Below, one piece after another: positions 1-8,842 of a stretch of DNA of 64,000 nt. A program made the translations under genes and the position numbers. Source of the stretch: Pseudoduganella danionis (GTDB taxonomy: Bacteria; Pseudomonadota; Gammaproteobacteria; Burkholderiales; Burkholderiaceae_D). The stretch is from the NCBI RefSeq assembly GCF_009720775.1, contig NZ_WNKW01000001.1, forward strand, positions 930,001 through 994,000, given 5' to 3'. Position 1 is the first letter of the stretch. Every line of letters begins with the position of its first letter. Below the pieces are notes generated by a model that did not search any database, was not told where the DNA came from, and was given only the letters and a program-made list of their open reading frames with translations.

Positions 1-885
1 CGGCGAAATCAGGATCACATTTTCCAGCGCGGCATCGCGCGCGCGCCGCCATGGCAGGCTTTTATCGAGCCAGCCCGGCACGATGTAGTCGCTAAAGTGC
101 GGATACAGCACCAGTCCCTCGTCGCGCTGGTAGGGCAGATGCAGGTGGTAGTCGATCAGGCCACCGTCCCAGTACGGTCCTTGCGGTGCACCGGCGATAT
201 CGTTGACGGCCTGCAGCACCAGCGGGATGGAGCCGGAAGCCAGCAGCGCATCGCGCAGATTGGCATCGGACAGACCGACAAAGTGGGCATTGAAGGCGTC
301 GAAGCCGTCGCGCAGCCATGCGCTGTGATCGTGCTGGTGATGAAAGATCACGCGTTCCATGGCTTTGGCCAGCTGGCTGCGCGCCAGCAGGTTGCCCGTC
401 GCTGCACCGATGAAACCGGCCATTTCGCGCCAGCGCTGGCCATCGCTGCGCCCCAATGCGCCGATGCCGCGCACCGTCAGCACGGACAGATGGTGCTGAG
501 TATGGTGCAGCACTTCGGCGCCGCGCCCATCGAGCAGCTCATCGAGCAGGGTGCGGCAGGTGGCCGTCACCTGCGGCGACTTTACTTTTTCCGGATACTG
601 CTGGGCCGAATACAGTTGCGCCAGCCGCTTGTGGGCAGCCACCGGATCATCAAATGCCGATGCCGCCATACGCCATGCACCGATGGAAGCGCCGATCAGA
701 CGGCGCTGGCGCGGTGCGCCTTTCAGCCATTCGCCGAAGGCCCAGATATCGAGGCCATTGAGGATCAGCCCTTTGGGGCCGCCTGCTGCGGCAGGGATGA
801 TGGCAATGTCGGCCGCCTGCATACCTTCGGCAGCGATGCGCGCGCGGGCCCGCTTGCCGAGGCGTATGGTGATCGACGAAGTCAT
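1..885 (-). CDS. Patatin-like phospholipase family protein (C-terminus cut by window edge)
   Basis: Reading the minus strand from ATG at 885 gives 295 codons without a stop up to the window edge. Three patatin features are visible: an oxyanion-type glycine stretch GGPKG near residue 35, a nucleophile elbow GASIG near residue 64 and a DGG near residue 260 that fits the second member of the Ser-Asp dyad. No signal peptide is seen, so a cytoplasmic lipid acyl hydrolase is likely; the substrate is unknown. Its ATG overlaps the stop of the outer-membrane efflux gene (ATGA), so it is the last visible gene of the RND operon and probably translationally coupled. The family call is firm; the role in an efflux operon is inference. 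Confidence 0.8.
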   Translation of the reverse strand, partial: MTSSITIRLGKRARARIAAEGMQAADIAIIPAAAGGPKGLILNGLDIWAFGEWLKGAPRQRRLIGASIGAWRMAASAFDDPVAAHKRLAQLYSAQQYPEKVKSPQVTATCRTLLDELLDGRGAEVLHHTQHHLSVLTVRGIGALGRSDGQRWREMAGFIGAATGNLLARSQLAKAMERVIFHHQHDHSAWLRDGFDAFNAHFVGLSDANLRDALLASGSIPLVLQAVNDIAGAPQGPYWDGGLIDYHLHLPYQRDEGLVLYPHFSDYIVPGWLDKSLPWRRARDAALENVILISP

Positions 886-2321
886 GGCTGCAGGCCGCCG
901 CCCAGTGCACGATACAGATCGACGGCACTGCCGCTACGCTGCTGACGTACCTGCACCAGCGTCTGCTGGGCGCTGAACAGTTCGCGCTGGGCGTCGAGTA
1001 CATCGAGGCTGCTGGCGATGCCCTGCTCGAAGCGCAGTTGCAGCAGCTTCAGGCGGTCGGCCTGGGCTTCGACGATGCTGTTCTGTGCCTGCACCTGTTC
1101 ACCCAGATAGTCGCGCGCTGCGAGTGCATCGGCCACTTCGCGGAAGGCCGTCTGTATGGTCTTTTCGTAGTCGGCCACGGCGATATTCTTGCGCGTTTCG
1201 GCCAGACTCAGATTGGCGCGGTTGCGGCCCGCATCGAAGATGGGCAGCGACAGTTGCGGCGCGAACGACCAGCTACCGGAGCCGCTGTCGAACAGGCCAC
1301 CGAGTGATGGGCTGCTGCTGCCCAGCGTGGTGGTCAGGCTGATGCGCGGGAAGAAGGCCGCACGGGCGGCACCGATATTCGCGGTGGCCGCTTTCAGGCG
1401 CTGTTCGGCGGCGCGGATATCGGGCCGGCGTGCCAGCAGTTCGGACGGCAGGCCGGCCGGCAGCGCGCCCATGGCATCGAGCTGGCGCTGGTCGGGCAGG
1501 GCGCCGCTGGTGCTAGTGCTAGGCTGGTTCTGGCCGACCAGCAGCGTCAGCGCGTTCTCTGCCTGTGCACGCTGGCGTGCCAGCGACAGGGCGGCGGCAC
1601 GCGCGGTTTCCATCAGCGTTTCGGCCGAGCGCAAATCGAGGCGCGACGAGGCGCCCACTTCGGCGCGCTGCTGGGTAAGCTGGTAAGTGCGGCTGCGCGC
1701 TGCATAGGTCTGCTGTGCCAGTGCCAGTTGTTCGGCGTAGGCGCGTTCCGTGTAATAGGCTTGCGCCACCTGTGCCACCAGACTGATTTGCGCCGCCTGA
1801 CGGGCTTCGTCCGTGGCCAGATAGCTGGCCAGTGCCGCATCGCTCAGGCTTTTTACGCGGCCGAAGAAATCCAGCTCGAAAGCGGAAATCGCCAGTCCTG
1901 CATCGTAGCGTTTGCCCACCGTGCTGTGGCCGCTGGAGGACAGGAAGGCCGGTGTCTTGGCGCGCGCCACGCTGGCGTTGGCGTTCAGATTCGGCAGGCG
2001 GTCGGCCGACTGCACATCGTACAGCGCGCGTGCTTCGTCCATGCGCAGCACGGCAGTGCGCAGGTCGCGGTTATGTTCCAGCGCCGCGGCTATCAGTTGC
2101 TGCAACTGGGCGTCGGCAAAGAAGCTGCGCCAGCCCGTATCCACGGTGCTGGCAGCGCTGGCAGGCAGGGCTACGCTGGTGCGTGCGGCCGCACCTGCCG
2201 TATCCTGCGGATAGGCGGCAGCGACAGGAGCAGCCGGACGCTGATAGGTCGGCGCCAGCGAGCAGGCCGACAGCAGTGCTGCTGCCAGCAGAGTAGGAGC
2301 CGTTTTAATCAATGGTTTCAT
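882..2321 (-). CDS. RND efflux system outer-membrane lipoprotein, NodT/OprM family
   Basis: 479 residues. The N-terminus is a lipoprotein signal with the lipobox LSAC (Cys near residue 20), followed by a Pro/Ala-rich linker and two outer-membrane-efflux repeats. The pattern RRPDIRAAEQRLKAA in the middle and the long helical segments are typical of NodT/OprM/CusC channels. It forms the trimeric outer-membrane duct that docks on the adaptor and inner-membrane pump encoded just upstream. Its start lies inside the last codons of the pump gene (17 bp overlap) and its stop overlaps the phospholipase start, so all four genes probably share one mRNA. Length is normal for the family. Exported substrates cannot be read from sequence. 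Confidence 0.93.
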   Translation of the reverse strand: MKPLIKTAPTLLAAALLSACSLAPTYQRPAAPVAAAYPQDTAGAAARTSVALPASAASTVDTGWRSFFADAQLQQLIAAALEHNRDLRTAVLRMDEARALYDVQSADRLPNLNANASVARAKTPAFLSSSGHSTVGKRYDAGLAISAFELDFFGRVKSLSDAALASYLATDEARQAAQISLVAQVAQAYYTERAYAEQLALAQQTYAARSRTYQLTQQRAEVGASSRLDLRSAETLMETARAAALSLARQRAQAENALTLLVGQNQPSTSTSGALPDQRQLDAMGALPAGLPSELLARRPDIRAAEQRLKAATANIGAARAAFFPRISLTTTLGSSSPSLGGLFDSGSGSWSFAPQLSLPIFDAGRNRANLSLAETRKNIAVADYEKTIQTAFREVADALAARDYLGEQVQAQNSIVEAQADRLKLLQLRFEQGIASSLDVLDAQRELFSAQQTLVQVRQQRSGSAVDLYRALGGGLQP

Positions 2322-5300
2322 GGTTCTTGTCGTTCAGTTCATGTGCGGCCAGTTTGCGCTGGCGTTCGCTGCCCTTGAAGATTTTGCGGATTACCACGAA
2401 GAATACGGGCACGAGGAATACGGCCAGCACGGTCGCAGTAATCATCCCGCCCATCACGCCCGTGCCGATGGCACGCTGGCTGGCCGAACCGGCGCCAGTG
2501 GCGATCACCAGCGGTAGCACGCCGAGGATGAAGGCCAGCGAGGTCATGATGATGGGGCGGAAGCGCAGGTGCACGGCTTCGAGCGTGGCTTCGATCAGGC
2601 CCTTGCCTTGCGCCTGCAGGTCCTTGGCGAATTCGATAATCAGAATCGCATTCTTGGCCGACAGGCCGATAATCGCAATCAGGCCCACTTTGAAGTACAC
2701 GTCATTGGGCAGGCTGCGCAGGGTGGCACCGAGCAGTGCACCGAGCACGCCGAGCGGCACCACCAGCAGCACGGCCACGGGAATGGTTTCGCTTTCATAC
2801 AGCGCAGCCAGTACGAGGAAGGCGGCCAGCAGCGACAGGGCAAACAGGGCAGGCGCCTGCGAGCCCGACGTTTTTTCTTCCAGCGACTGGCCGGTCCATT
2901 CGATGCTGAAGCCGGGCGGCAGCTGTTCGGCCAGACGTAGCAGCTCGTCCATGGCTTCGCCCGTCGAGCGGCCCGGTGCTGCATCGCCCGTCAGCTTGAT
3001 GGCTGGGTAGCCGTTGTAGCGTACCAGTTGCACGGGGCCCTGTATCCAGCGCGAAGAAGCAAAGGAGGCGAATGGCACCATGGTACCGCTGGCGCTGCGC
3101 ACATGCAGTTGCAGGATGTCCTGCGGCTGCAGACGACGCGGCGCATCGGCCTGCACGATCACGCGCTGCTGACGTCCGCTGCTGGCGAAGTCGTTGACGT
3201 AGGACGAACCAAGTGCGCCCGACAGCATGCTGTTGATGTCGGCGAAGCTGACGCCGAGTGCATAGGCTTTTTCACGATCGATGTCGACTTGCAGTTGCGG
3301 CGCATCTTCCAGCCCTTCGGGACGCAGGCCCTTGAGTATCGGACTCTTGGAAGCCAGTCCCAGTAACTGATTGCGGGCTGCCAGCAGGGCAGCGTGGCCT
3401 TGCGCGCTGCGGTCCTGCAGACGCGCCGTAATACCGGTGGCATTACCCAGTTCGCGGATGGGCGGAGGGCTGAGCGGGAACACCACGGCATCGGCAATGC
3501 CGGACAGAGCGCCAAACGCGCGCTGGGCGATGGCCTGTGCCGACTGGTCGGGACCGCGCTCGCTCCAGTCCTTGAGCGGCACGAATACCAGACCGGCATT
3601 CTGGCCGTTACCGGAGAAGCTGAAACCTGCGACGGCGATGGTGCGCGCCACGCCCGGCTGCTGGCGGAAATAGCTATCCACTTTGGCCAGCACGGCTTGC
3701 GTACGGCTGGTGGATGCGCCCGGCGGTAGCTGCACGTTGGCGATCAGATAGCCCTGATCTTCGTTCGGCAGGAAGGATGAAGGCAAGCGCACATACAGCC
3801 AGCCCACCACGCCGCACAGCAGCGCGAAGATGATCAGATAGCGGCCGGTACGCTGCAGCATGCGCGCAATCACACCCTGATAGCGCGTAGCGCTGCGTGC
3901 AAACACACGGTTGAACCAGCCGAAGAAGCCGCGCTTCTCGTGGTGGTGGCCAGCCTGCACGGGTTTCAGGATGGTGGCGCACAGGGCCGGCGTCAGGGTC
4001 AGCGCCATCAGTGCCGAGAACAGCATGGCCGATACCATGGCCAGCGAGAACTGGCGGTAGATCGCGCCCACGGCGCCGCCGAAGAAGGCCATAGGAATGA
4101 ATACGGCGATCAGCACCAGCGTAATGCCGATGATGGCGCCCGTAATCTGGCCCATGGCTTTGCGGGTAGCGTCACGCGGCGACAGGCCTTCTTCGCTCAT
4201 GATGCGTTCGACGTTTTCCACCACCACGATGGCATCGTCCACCAGAATACCGATGGCCAGCACCATGCCGAACATGGTCAGCACGTTGATGGAAAAACCG
4301 AACAGCTGCATGGCGGCGAAAGTACCCATCAGTGCCACTGGCACGACGATGGTAGGAATCAGCGTGTAGCGGAAGTTCTGCAGGAACAGATACATCACGA
4401 GGAACACCAGCACCACGGCTTCCAGCAGGGTCTTGACTACTTCCTCGATGGAGATTTTGACGAACAGCGAAGTATCGTACGGCACAGCGTATTTCACGCC
4501 GGGCGGGAAGTACTTGGACAATTCTTCCATCTTGGCGCGTACGGCGGTAGCCGTCTGCAGCGCGTTACCCGTTAGCGAAAGCTGCACGGCGATGGCGGAG
4601 AAAGGCTGGCCACTCAGGCGCGCGCTGATGTTGAAGCTGGCGCCGCCCATTTCGATGCGTGCCACATCTTTCAGGCGTACCAGTGCGCCACTCGATTGCG
4701 AGCGCAGTACGATTTGGCCGAATTCGGCGGCAGAAGTGAGCTGACCTGATACCACGATGGGGGCGGAAATGGTCTGCGCAGCAGGGCTGGGCAGGTCGCC
4801 CAGCGTACCGGACGTAACCTGTGCATTCTGTGCGCGGATCGCGGCCGTCACGTCGGCCATGGTCAGCTTCAGGCCGACCAGCTTGGCCGGATCGATCCAG
4901 ATGCGCATGGCACGTTCAGTGCCGAACAACTGGGCCTGGCCGACGCCGGGGATACGCTTGATTTCGTTGACCACGTTGCGCGCCATGTAGTCGCCCAGCG
5001 CGGTCGGATCGAGCCGGCCATCCGTCGAGGTCAGGCCGACGAACATCAGAATATTGGAGCGTGCCTTGTTGACCTGCACGCCTTGCTGCGTAACGGCAGC
5101 CGGCAGACGCGATTCCACCCGCTTGATGCGGTTCTGCACATCCACTGCAGCCAGTTCGGGATTGGTGCCGGGCTGGAAGGTCACGGTGATGGTGACGGCG
5201 CCGCTAGCCTCGCTGGAGGACTCGATGTACTGCATGCCATCGGCGCCATTCATTTCCTGCTCGATCACGCTGGTGACAGCGTCGTCCAGCACCTGCGCCG

Positions 5301-5457
5301 TAGCGCCCGGATAGTTGGCCGTGATGACGATGGAAGGCGGGGCGATAGTCGGGTATTGCGACACGGGCAGCACGGTAATCGCCAGCATCCCGCCCAGCAG
5401 GATGAACAGGGCGATGACCCATGCGAACACGGGCCGGTCGATGAAGAACTTGGCCAT
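2305..5457 (-). CDS. RND multidrug efflux pump, HAE1 (AcrB/MexB) family
   Basis: 1050 residues, full length for an AcrB-type proton/drug antiporter. The N-terminus (MAKFFIDRPVFAWVIAL) is the canonical first membrane segment. The proton-relay aspartates are present in VDDAIVVVENV around residue 406, and the partner lysine in SAKNAILIIEF near residue 940. Twelve membrane helices and two large periplasmic loops are expected. The gene starts 12 bp after the adaptor stop and overlaps the channel gene, giving a complete tripartite pump. The family usually exports hydrophobic or amphiphilic compounds; specificity is unknown. Gene names such as acrB, mexB or bpeB are avoided because orthology cannot be decided by eye. 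Confidence 0.95.
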   Translation of the reverse strand: MAKFFIDRPVFAWVIALFILLGGMLAITVLPVSQYPTIAPPSIVITANYPGATAQVLDDAVTSVIEQEMNGADGMQYIESSSEASGAVTITVTFQPGTNPELAAVDVQNRIKRVESRLPAAVTQQGVQVNKARSNILMFVGLTSTDGRLDPTALGDYMARNVVNEIKRIPGVGQAQLFGTERAMRIWIDPAKLVGLKLTMADVTAAIRAQNAQVTSGTLGDLPSPAAQTISAPIVVSGQLTSAAEFGQIVLRSQSSGALVRLKDVARIEMGGASFNISARLSGQPFSAIAVQLSLTGNALQTATAVRAKMEELSKYFPPGVKYAVPYDTSLFVKISIEEVVKTLLEAVVLVFLVMYLFLQNFRYTLIPTIVVPVALMGTFAAMQLFGFSINVLTMFGMVLAIGILVDDAIVVVENVERIMSEEGLSPRDATRKAMGQITGAIIGITLVLIAVFIPMAFFGGAVGAIYRQFSLAMVSAMLFSALMALTLTPALCATILKPVQAGHHHEKRGFFGWFNRVFARSATRYQGVIARMLQRTGRYLIIFALLCGVVGWLYVRLPSSFLPNEDQGYLIANVQLPPGASTSRTQAVLAKVDSYFRQQPGVARTIAVAGFSFSGNGQNAGLVFVPLKDWSERGPDQSAQAIAQRAFGALSGIADAVVFPLSPPPIRELGNATGITARLQDRSAQGHAALLAARNQLLGLASKSPILKGLRPEGLEDAPQLQVDIDREKAYALGVSFADINSMLSGALGSSYVNDFASSGRQQRVIVQADAPRRLQPQDILQLHVRSASGTMVPFASFASSRWIQGPVQLVRYNGYPAIKLTGDAAPGRSTGEAMDELLRLAEQLPPGFSIEWTGQSLEEKTSGSQAPALFALSLLAAFLVLAALYESETIPVAVLLVVPLGVLGALLGATLRSLPNDVYFKVGLIAIIGLSAKNAILIIEFAKDLQAQGKGLIEATLEAVHLRFRPIIMTSLAFILGVLPLVIATGAGSASQRAIGTGVMGGMITATVLAVFLVPVFFVVIRKIFKGSERQRKLAAHELNDKNHETID

Positions 5458-5469
5458 CAGGACTCCCCG

Positions 5470-6708
5470 TTATTTCGCTGCGCTGGCAGGTGCAGCAGCG
5501 GCAGCAGCGGGTGCAGCACCGCTGGCCGAGCTGCTAGCCGTCGCTGCGGCAGCAGCAGCGCCGCTGCCGGCTGGGCCCTGCCATGGTGCCGGTTTGACGG
5601 TGGCACCCGGCTTGGCTTTCTGGAAGCCTTCCACGATGATGCGTTCGCCGCCTTTCAGGCCGCTGCTGACGATCCAGTTCTGGCCATCGGCTGCGCTGGC
5701 CGTGACCGGCAGCGACTGCACCTTGTTGTCGGCGCCTACCACCAGCACGGAGGAACCTTCCGGTCCGCGCACCACGGCCTGCTGCGGCACGCTGATGGCT
5801 GCACCATTCACGCCCTGTTCAAGGCGGGCACGCACATACATGCCGGGCAGCAGGGTGCGCTGCGGATTGGGGAATTCGGCGCGCATGGCCACCGTGCCCG
5901 TGCTTTCATCGACCGAGACATCGGAGAACAGCAGCTTGCCGGCCTGCGGGTAGGGCTGGCCATCTTCCGTCAGCAGGGTGACGCGGGCTGCGCCGTTGCC
6001 AGCGCTTTTCAGTTTGCCGCTGGCCAGCGCTTTCTGCAGCGCCAGTAGTTCCGACGAGGACTGGGTAATCGTGACGTAGATCGGATCAAGCGTCTGTACG
6101 GTGGCCATGGGCGTGGCTTCGCCCTGACCGACCAGCGCACCTTCCGTAACCAGCGCGCGGCTGATGCGGCCCGAAATCGGCGCCGTCACGGTGGCATAGC
6201 CGAGCGTCAGGCTGGCATTGGTGCGGGCAGCTTTGGCGGTGGCCAGATCGGCGCTGGCCTGCTTCTGCGCCGTCACGGCATCGTCGTATTCCTGCTGGCT
6301 TACAGCTTGTGCAGCCAGCAGCGGCTTGTAGCGTTTGACTTTGAGTTCGGCCTGCGCCAGATTGGCTTCCGCCTTGGCGACGGCGGCCTGGGTGCTGTCG
6401 TAGCTGGCCTGGAACTGGGCCGGATCGATGCGGAACAGCACCTCGCCCGCTTTGACTTCGCTGCCTTCCTTGTACACGCGTTGCAGCACGATGCCGGCGG
6501 TACGGGCGCGTACCTGCGCCACGCGCGAGGCTTCGGTGCGGCCCGGCAGTTCGCTGCTGATGGTCACGGCGCCCGGAGCGACGGTGATGACGGCGACGCT
6601 GGCCGGTGGCGGGGCGGAAGGGGCAGCAGCTTTATCGCCGCAGGCGGCCAGCAGCGACAGGCTGATAGCGCCGCCTGCCAGCATGGAGTAACGGGATGCA
6701 GATCGCAT
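5470..6708 (-). CDS. RND efflux periplasmic adaptor (AcrA/MexA family) lipoprotein
   Basis: 412 residues from ATG 6708. This start is preferred because GAGAA lies about 7 bp upstream and because it directly precedes a lipoprotein signal with lipobox LAAC; an open frame extends to 6834 but would put 42 residues before the signal. The order is lipoyl/barrel-sandwich half, alpha-helical hairpin rich in Ala/Gln, second lipoyl half, beta-barrel and membrane-proximal domain, as in AcrA/MexA. It bridges pump and outer-membrane channel. The last 35 or so residues are almost only Ala, Ser, Pro and Gly, an unusually long low-complexity tail. First gene of the efflux operon; an imperfect palindrome about 90 bp upstream is a candidate operator. 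Confidence 0.93.
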   Translation of the reverse strand: MRSASRYSMLAGGAISLSLLAACGDKAAAPSAPPPASVAVITVAPGAVTISSELPGRTEASRVAQVRARTAGIVLQRVYKEGSEVKAGEVLFRIDPAQFQASYDSTQAAVAKAEANLAQAELKVKRYKPLLAAQAVSQQEYDDAVTAQKQASADLATAKAARTNASLTLGYATVTAPISGRISRALVTEGALVGQGEATPMATVQTLDPIYVTITQSSSELLALQKALASGKLKSAGNGAARVTLLTEDGQPYPQAGKLLFSDVSVDESTGTVAMRAEFPNPQRTLLPGMYVRARLEQGVNGAAISVPQQAVVRGPEGSSVLVVGADNKVQSLPVTASAADGQNWIVSSGLKGGERIIVEGFQKAKPGATVKPAPWQGPAGSGAAAAAATASSSASGAAPAAAAAAPASAAK

Positions 6709-6796
6709 ATTTGGTTCTCGCAGGGTTTTCGTCATTGAAACTGAAAGTAGATGAAGTGCTCCGCCAGACTGGGCAGTTGGCGATGGTCGCTGCATT

Positions 6797-6818
6797 GTAA
6801 TACAGACGTTTATGTAAC
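6797..6818. promoter_or_regulatory. Candidate repressor operator upstream of the efflux operon
   Basis: GTAATACAGAC followed directly by GTTTATGTAAC forms a 22 bp imperfect palindrome (7 of 11 positions symmetric), AT-rich and about 90 bp before the adaptor start. Size and position fit a TetR/AcrR-type operator, but no such regulator is encoded nearby. The link is inference. Confidence 0.35.
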
Positions 6819-6841
6819 GTTTTGTATAAGGCAATTACATG

Positions 6842-6879
6842 AAAAAAGGCGGGGTGACAGCCTTTGCTGCCACCCCGCC
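6842..6879 (-). terminator. Rho-independent terminator of tal
   Basis: Read on the minus strand, GGCGGGGTG is paired with CACCCCGCC, and the stem continues for three more pairs past one mismatch; it is followed by six Ts. It lies 35 bp after the tal stop and should end the hexR-tal transcript before the efflux operon promoter. Confidence 0.85.
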
Positions 6880-6913
6880 CTGTATGCTGTTCAAGCTTTG
6901 CGGTAAAACGGAA

Positions 6914-7861
6914 TCAACGCATGCCCGAGATGATCTGTTTCAGCTTGCCCGAATCGGCGCAGAAGGCGCGGATGCCTTCGGCCAGTTTTTCCGTCGCCAT
7001 GGCATCTTCGTTGAGCTGGAAGCGGAAGGTTTTTTCATCCTGCGCCAGTTTCATCATGCCGGTGGTGGAGGCGGCCTCGCTGCTCAGCTTACGCTCGACC
7101 AGACCATCGCTGTCCTGCAGTTGCTGCAGCAGCTCAGGGCTGATGGTCAGCAGATCGCAGCCGGCCAGTTCCAGAATCTGGCCCACGTTGCGGAAGCTGG
7201 CGCCCATCACTTCAGTCTTGTAGCCGAATTTGCGGTAGTAGTTGAAGATGCGCTTGACGGAAGCCACGCCCGGATCCTCCGAAGGCAGGTACTCGATGCC
7301 GGTGGATTTCTTGTACCAGTCGTAGATGCGGCCCACGAACGGCGAAATCAGCTGGGCGCCCGCTTCGGCACAGGCGATGGCCTGGGTCAGCGAGAACAGC
7401 AGCGTCATATTGCAGCGGATACCTTCTTTTTCCAGAATCTCGGCAGCACGGATACCTTCCCAGGTCGAAGCCATCTTGATCAGCACGCGCTCGCGGTCGA
7501 TGCCGGCCTTGCGATACAGTTCGATCAGTTCACGTGCCTTGGCCACCGAACCTTCCGTGTCGAACGACAGACGGGCATCGATTTCGGTCGATACGCGGCC
7601 AGGAATCGTGCGCAGGATCTGCTTGCCGAATGCGATCAACAAATGATCGATGGTGGTGGTGATCGAGTTGTCGAGGTTATCGCGCACAGCTTTTTCCAGC
7701 AGCGGCTGATACTCTTCTTTCTGTACCGCCTTCAGGATCAGCGATGGGTTGGTGGTGGCGTCGCGTGGGGTGTAAGCCTGGATCGACTGGAAGTCGCCGG
7801 TATCGGCTACCACGGTGGTGAATTTCTTGAGCTGTTCGAGCTGGTTCATGTGCGCTGCCAT
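6914..7861 (-). CDS. tal: Transaldolase
   Basis: 315 residues, close to the usual 317 of TalB. It moves a dihydroxyacetone unit between sedoheptulose-7-phosphate and glyceraldehyde-3-phosphate in the non-oxidative pentose phosphate pathway. The Schiff-base lysine is Lys-129 in [11 protein letters not shown], and the early catalytic Asp lies in VADTGD near residue 20. Two starts are possible, ATG 7861 and ATG 7849 ([10 protein letters not shown]); neither has a good Shine-Dalgarno sequence. It follows hexR after 120 bp that contain three perfect hairpins, so expression may be controlled in the leader RNA. A terminator follows. Confidence 0.95.
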   Translation of the reverse strand: MAAHMNQLEQLKKFTTVVADTGDFQSIQAYTPRDATTNPSLILKAVQKEEYQPLLEKAVRDNLDNSITTTIDHLLIAFGKQILRTIPGRVSTEIDARLSFDTEGSVAKARELIELYRKAGIDRERVLIKMASTWEGIRAAEILEKEGIRCNMTLLFSLTQAIACAEAGAQLISPFVGRIYDWYKKSTGIEYLPSEDPGVASVKRIFNYYRKFGYKTEVMGASFRNVGQILELAGCDLLTISPELLQQLQDSDGLVERKLSSEAASTTGMMKLAQDEKTFRFQLNEDAMATEKLAEGIRAFCADSGKLKQIISGMR

Positions 7862-7873
7862 TTAGTGTGAGGA

Positions 7874-7949
7874 CAATAAGTGGTCTTATTGTACTCAAGC
7901 TAACAGCTTGCGCAAAGAAAGCATGGCGATATAGTCGCTATATCGCCAT
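7874..7949 (-). other. Three consecutive perfect hairpins in the hexR-tal leader
   Basis: Three inverted repeats sit in the 120 bp between hexR and tal. ATGGCGATATAG / CTATATCGCCAT (7923-7949) has 12 bp arms and a 3 nt loop. CAAGCT / AGCTTG (7896-7910) has 6 bp arms and a 3 nt loop. CAATAAG / CTTATTG (7874-7891) has 7 bp arms and a 4 nt loop. The first is followed on the minus strand by GCTTTCTTT, so it could be a weak terminator; the last sits 13 bp before the tal start. Confidence 0.6.
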
Positions 7950-7981
7950 AGAATAAACGCCAGTTTGCCGTTCTTGCAACG

Positions 7982-8836
7982 TTAGCGGATGAAGGAATCG
8001 AACTGCAGGTCGAACTCCTGCAGGGCTTTCTGGGCGTTCTGCATCTTCTTGCGGAAGTCCGGCCCCCGTTGCAGCGCCAGCCCCACGGCCAGCACGTCGA
8101 TCACCACCAGATAGGCCAGACGGGCCGAAATCGGCGTGTAGGGGTCGATGTTGAAAATCAGATCGATAGGGATCAGCACCGTGGCCAGATCGGCCAGCGG
8201 CGTACCGGAAGGTGCCAGTACGATCACATCGGCGCCGCCACGGCGAGCCAGCTTGATCGAGCGCACCAGCGACGGGCTGTTGCCGCGCTGGGAAATCGCT
8301 ACCACCGCATCGCCTGTGCGCAGCAGCGCCGCAGCGATACTGTGGATGTGCGGGTCGGCATAGGCTACGGTAGGCACGCCCGAGCGGAAGAATTTGTGCT
8401 GGGCGTCCGTGGCCACAATGCCGGACGTACCCTGACCGTAGAATTCGATCTTGTTGGCTTTGGACAGAATGTCGAGCGCCTTCTGGATCGCTTCCGGATC
8501 GAGGTTGTTACGCAGATCGAGCAGGGTGTTGATGGAGCGGCTGCAGATCTTGTTGACCAGATCGGCCGCTAGATCGTCCTGGGTAGGCTGCTCGTTCAGT
8601 CCGGGCAGGGCCAGAGCCAGCCCCTGCGCCAGTTTCAGCTTGAACTCGTGCCAGCCATCGTAGCCGAGGGTGCGGCAGAAACGCACCACGGTCGGTTCCG
8701 ACACTTGCGCGCTTTTGGCCAGCGCGGTGATGTTCTGGCTGACCGTCTGGCCGGGGTTATCAAGCACGGCCAGCGCCACCTTGCGCTCCGATTTGGAGAG
8801 CGAGTCGAGCTGGGTGCGGATCGAATCGAGCAGCAT
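7982..8836 (-). CDS. hexR: HexR-type transcriptional regulator (MurR/RpiR family)
   Basis: 284 residues: an N-terminal RpiR-type helix-turn-helix (residues 1-77, with SERKVALAVLDNPG and VSEPTVVRFCRTLGYDGWHEFK) and a C-terminal SIS sugar-phosphate domain (about 125-255). In proteobacteria HexR senses 2-keto-3-deoxy-6-phosphogluconate and controls zwf, edd and eda. Here it sits 6 bp after zwf and before tal. Near-identical palindromes of HexR type lie before zwf, pgi and edd, so it probably controls them and itself. Assignment as HexR rather than another RpiR member rests on this context and on those sites. Confidence 0.92.
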   Translation of the reverse strand: MLLDSIRTQLDSLSKSERKVALAVLDNPGQTVSQNITALAKSAQVSEPTVVRFCRTLGYDGWHEFKLKLAQGLALALPGLNEQPTQDDLAADLVNKICSRSINTLLDLRNNLDPEAIQKALDILSKANKIEFYGQGTSGIVATDAQHKFFRSGVPTVAYADPHIHSIAAALLRTGDAVVAISQRGNSPSLVRSIKLARRGGADVIVLAPSGTPLADLATVLIPIDLIFNIDPYTPISARLAYLVVIDVLAVGLALQRGPDFRKKMQNAQKALQEFDLQFDSFIR

Positions 8837-8842
8837 AGAACC

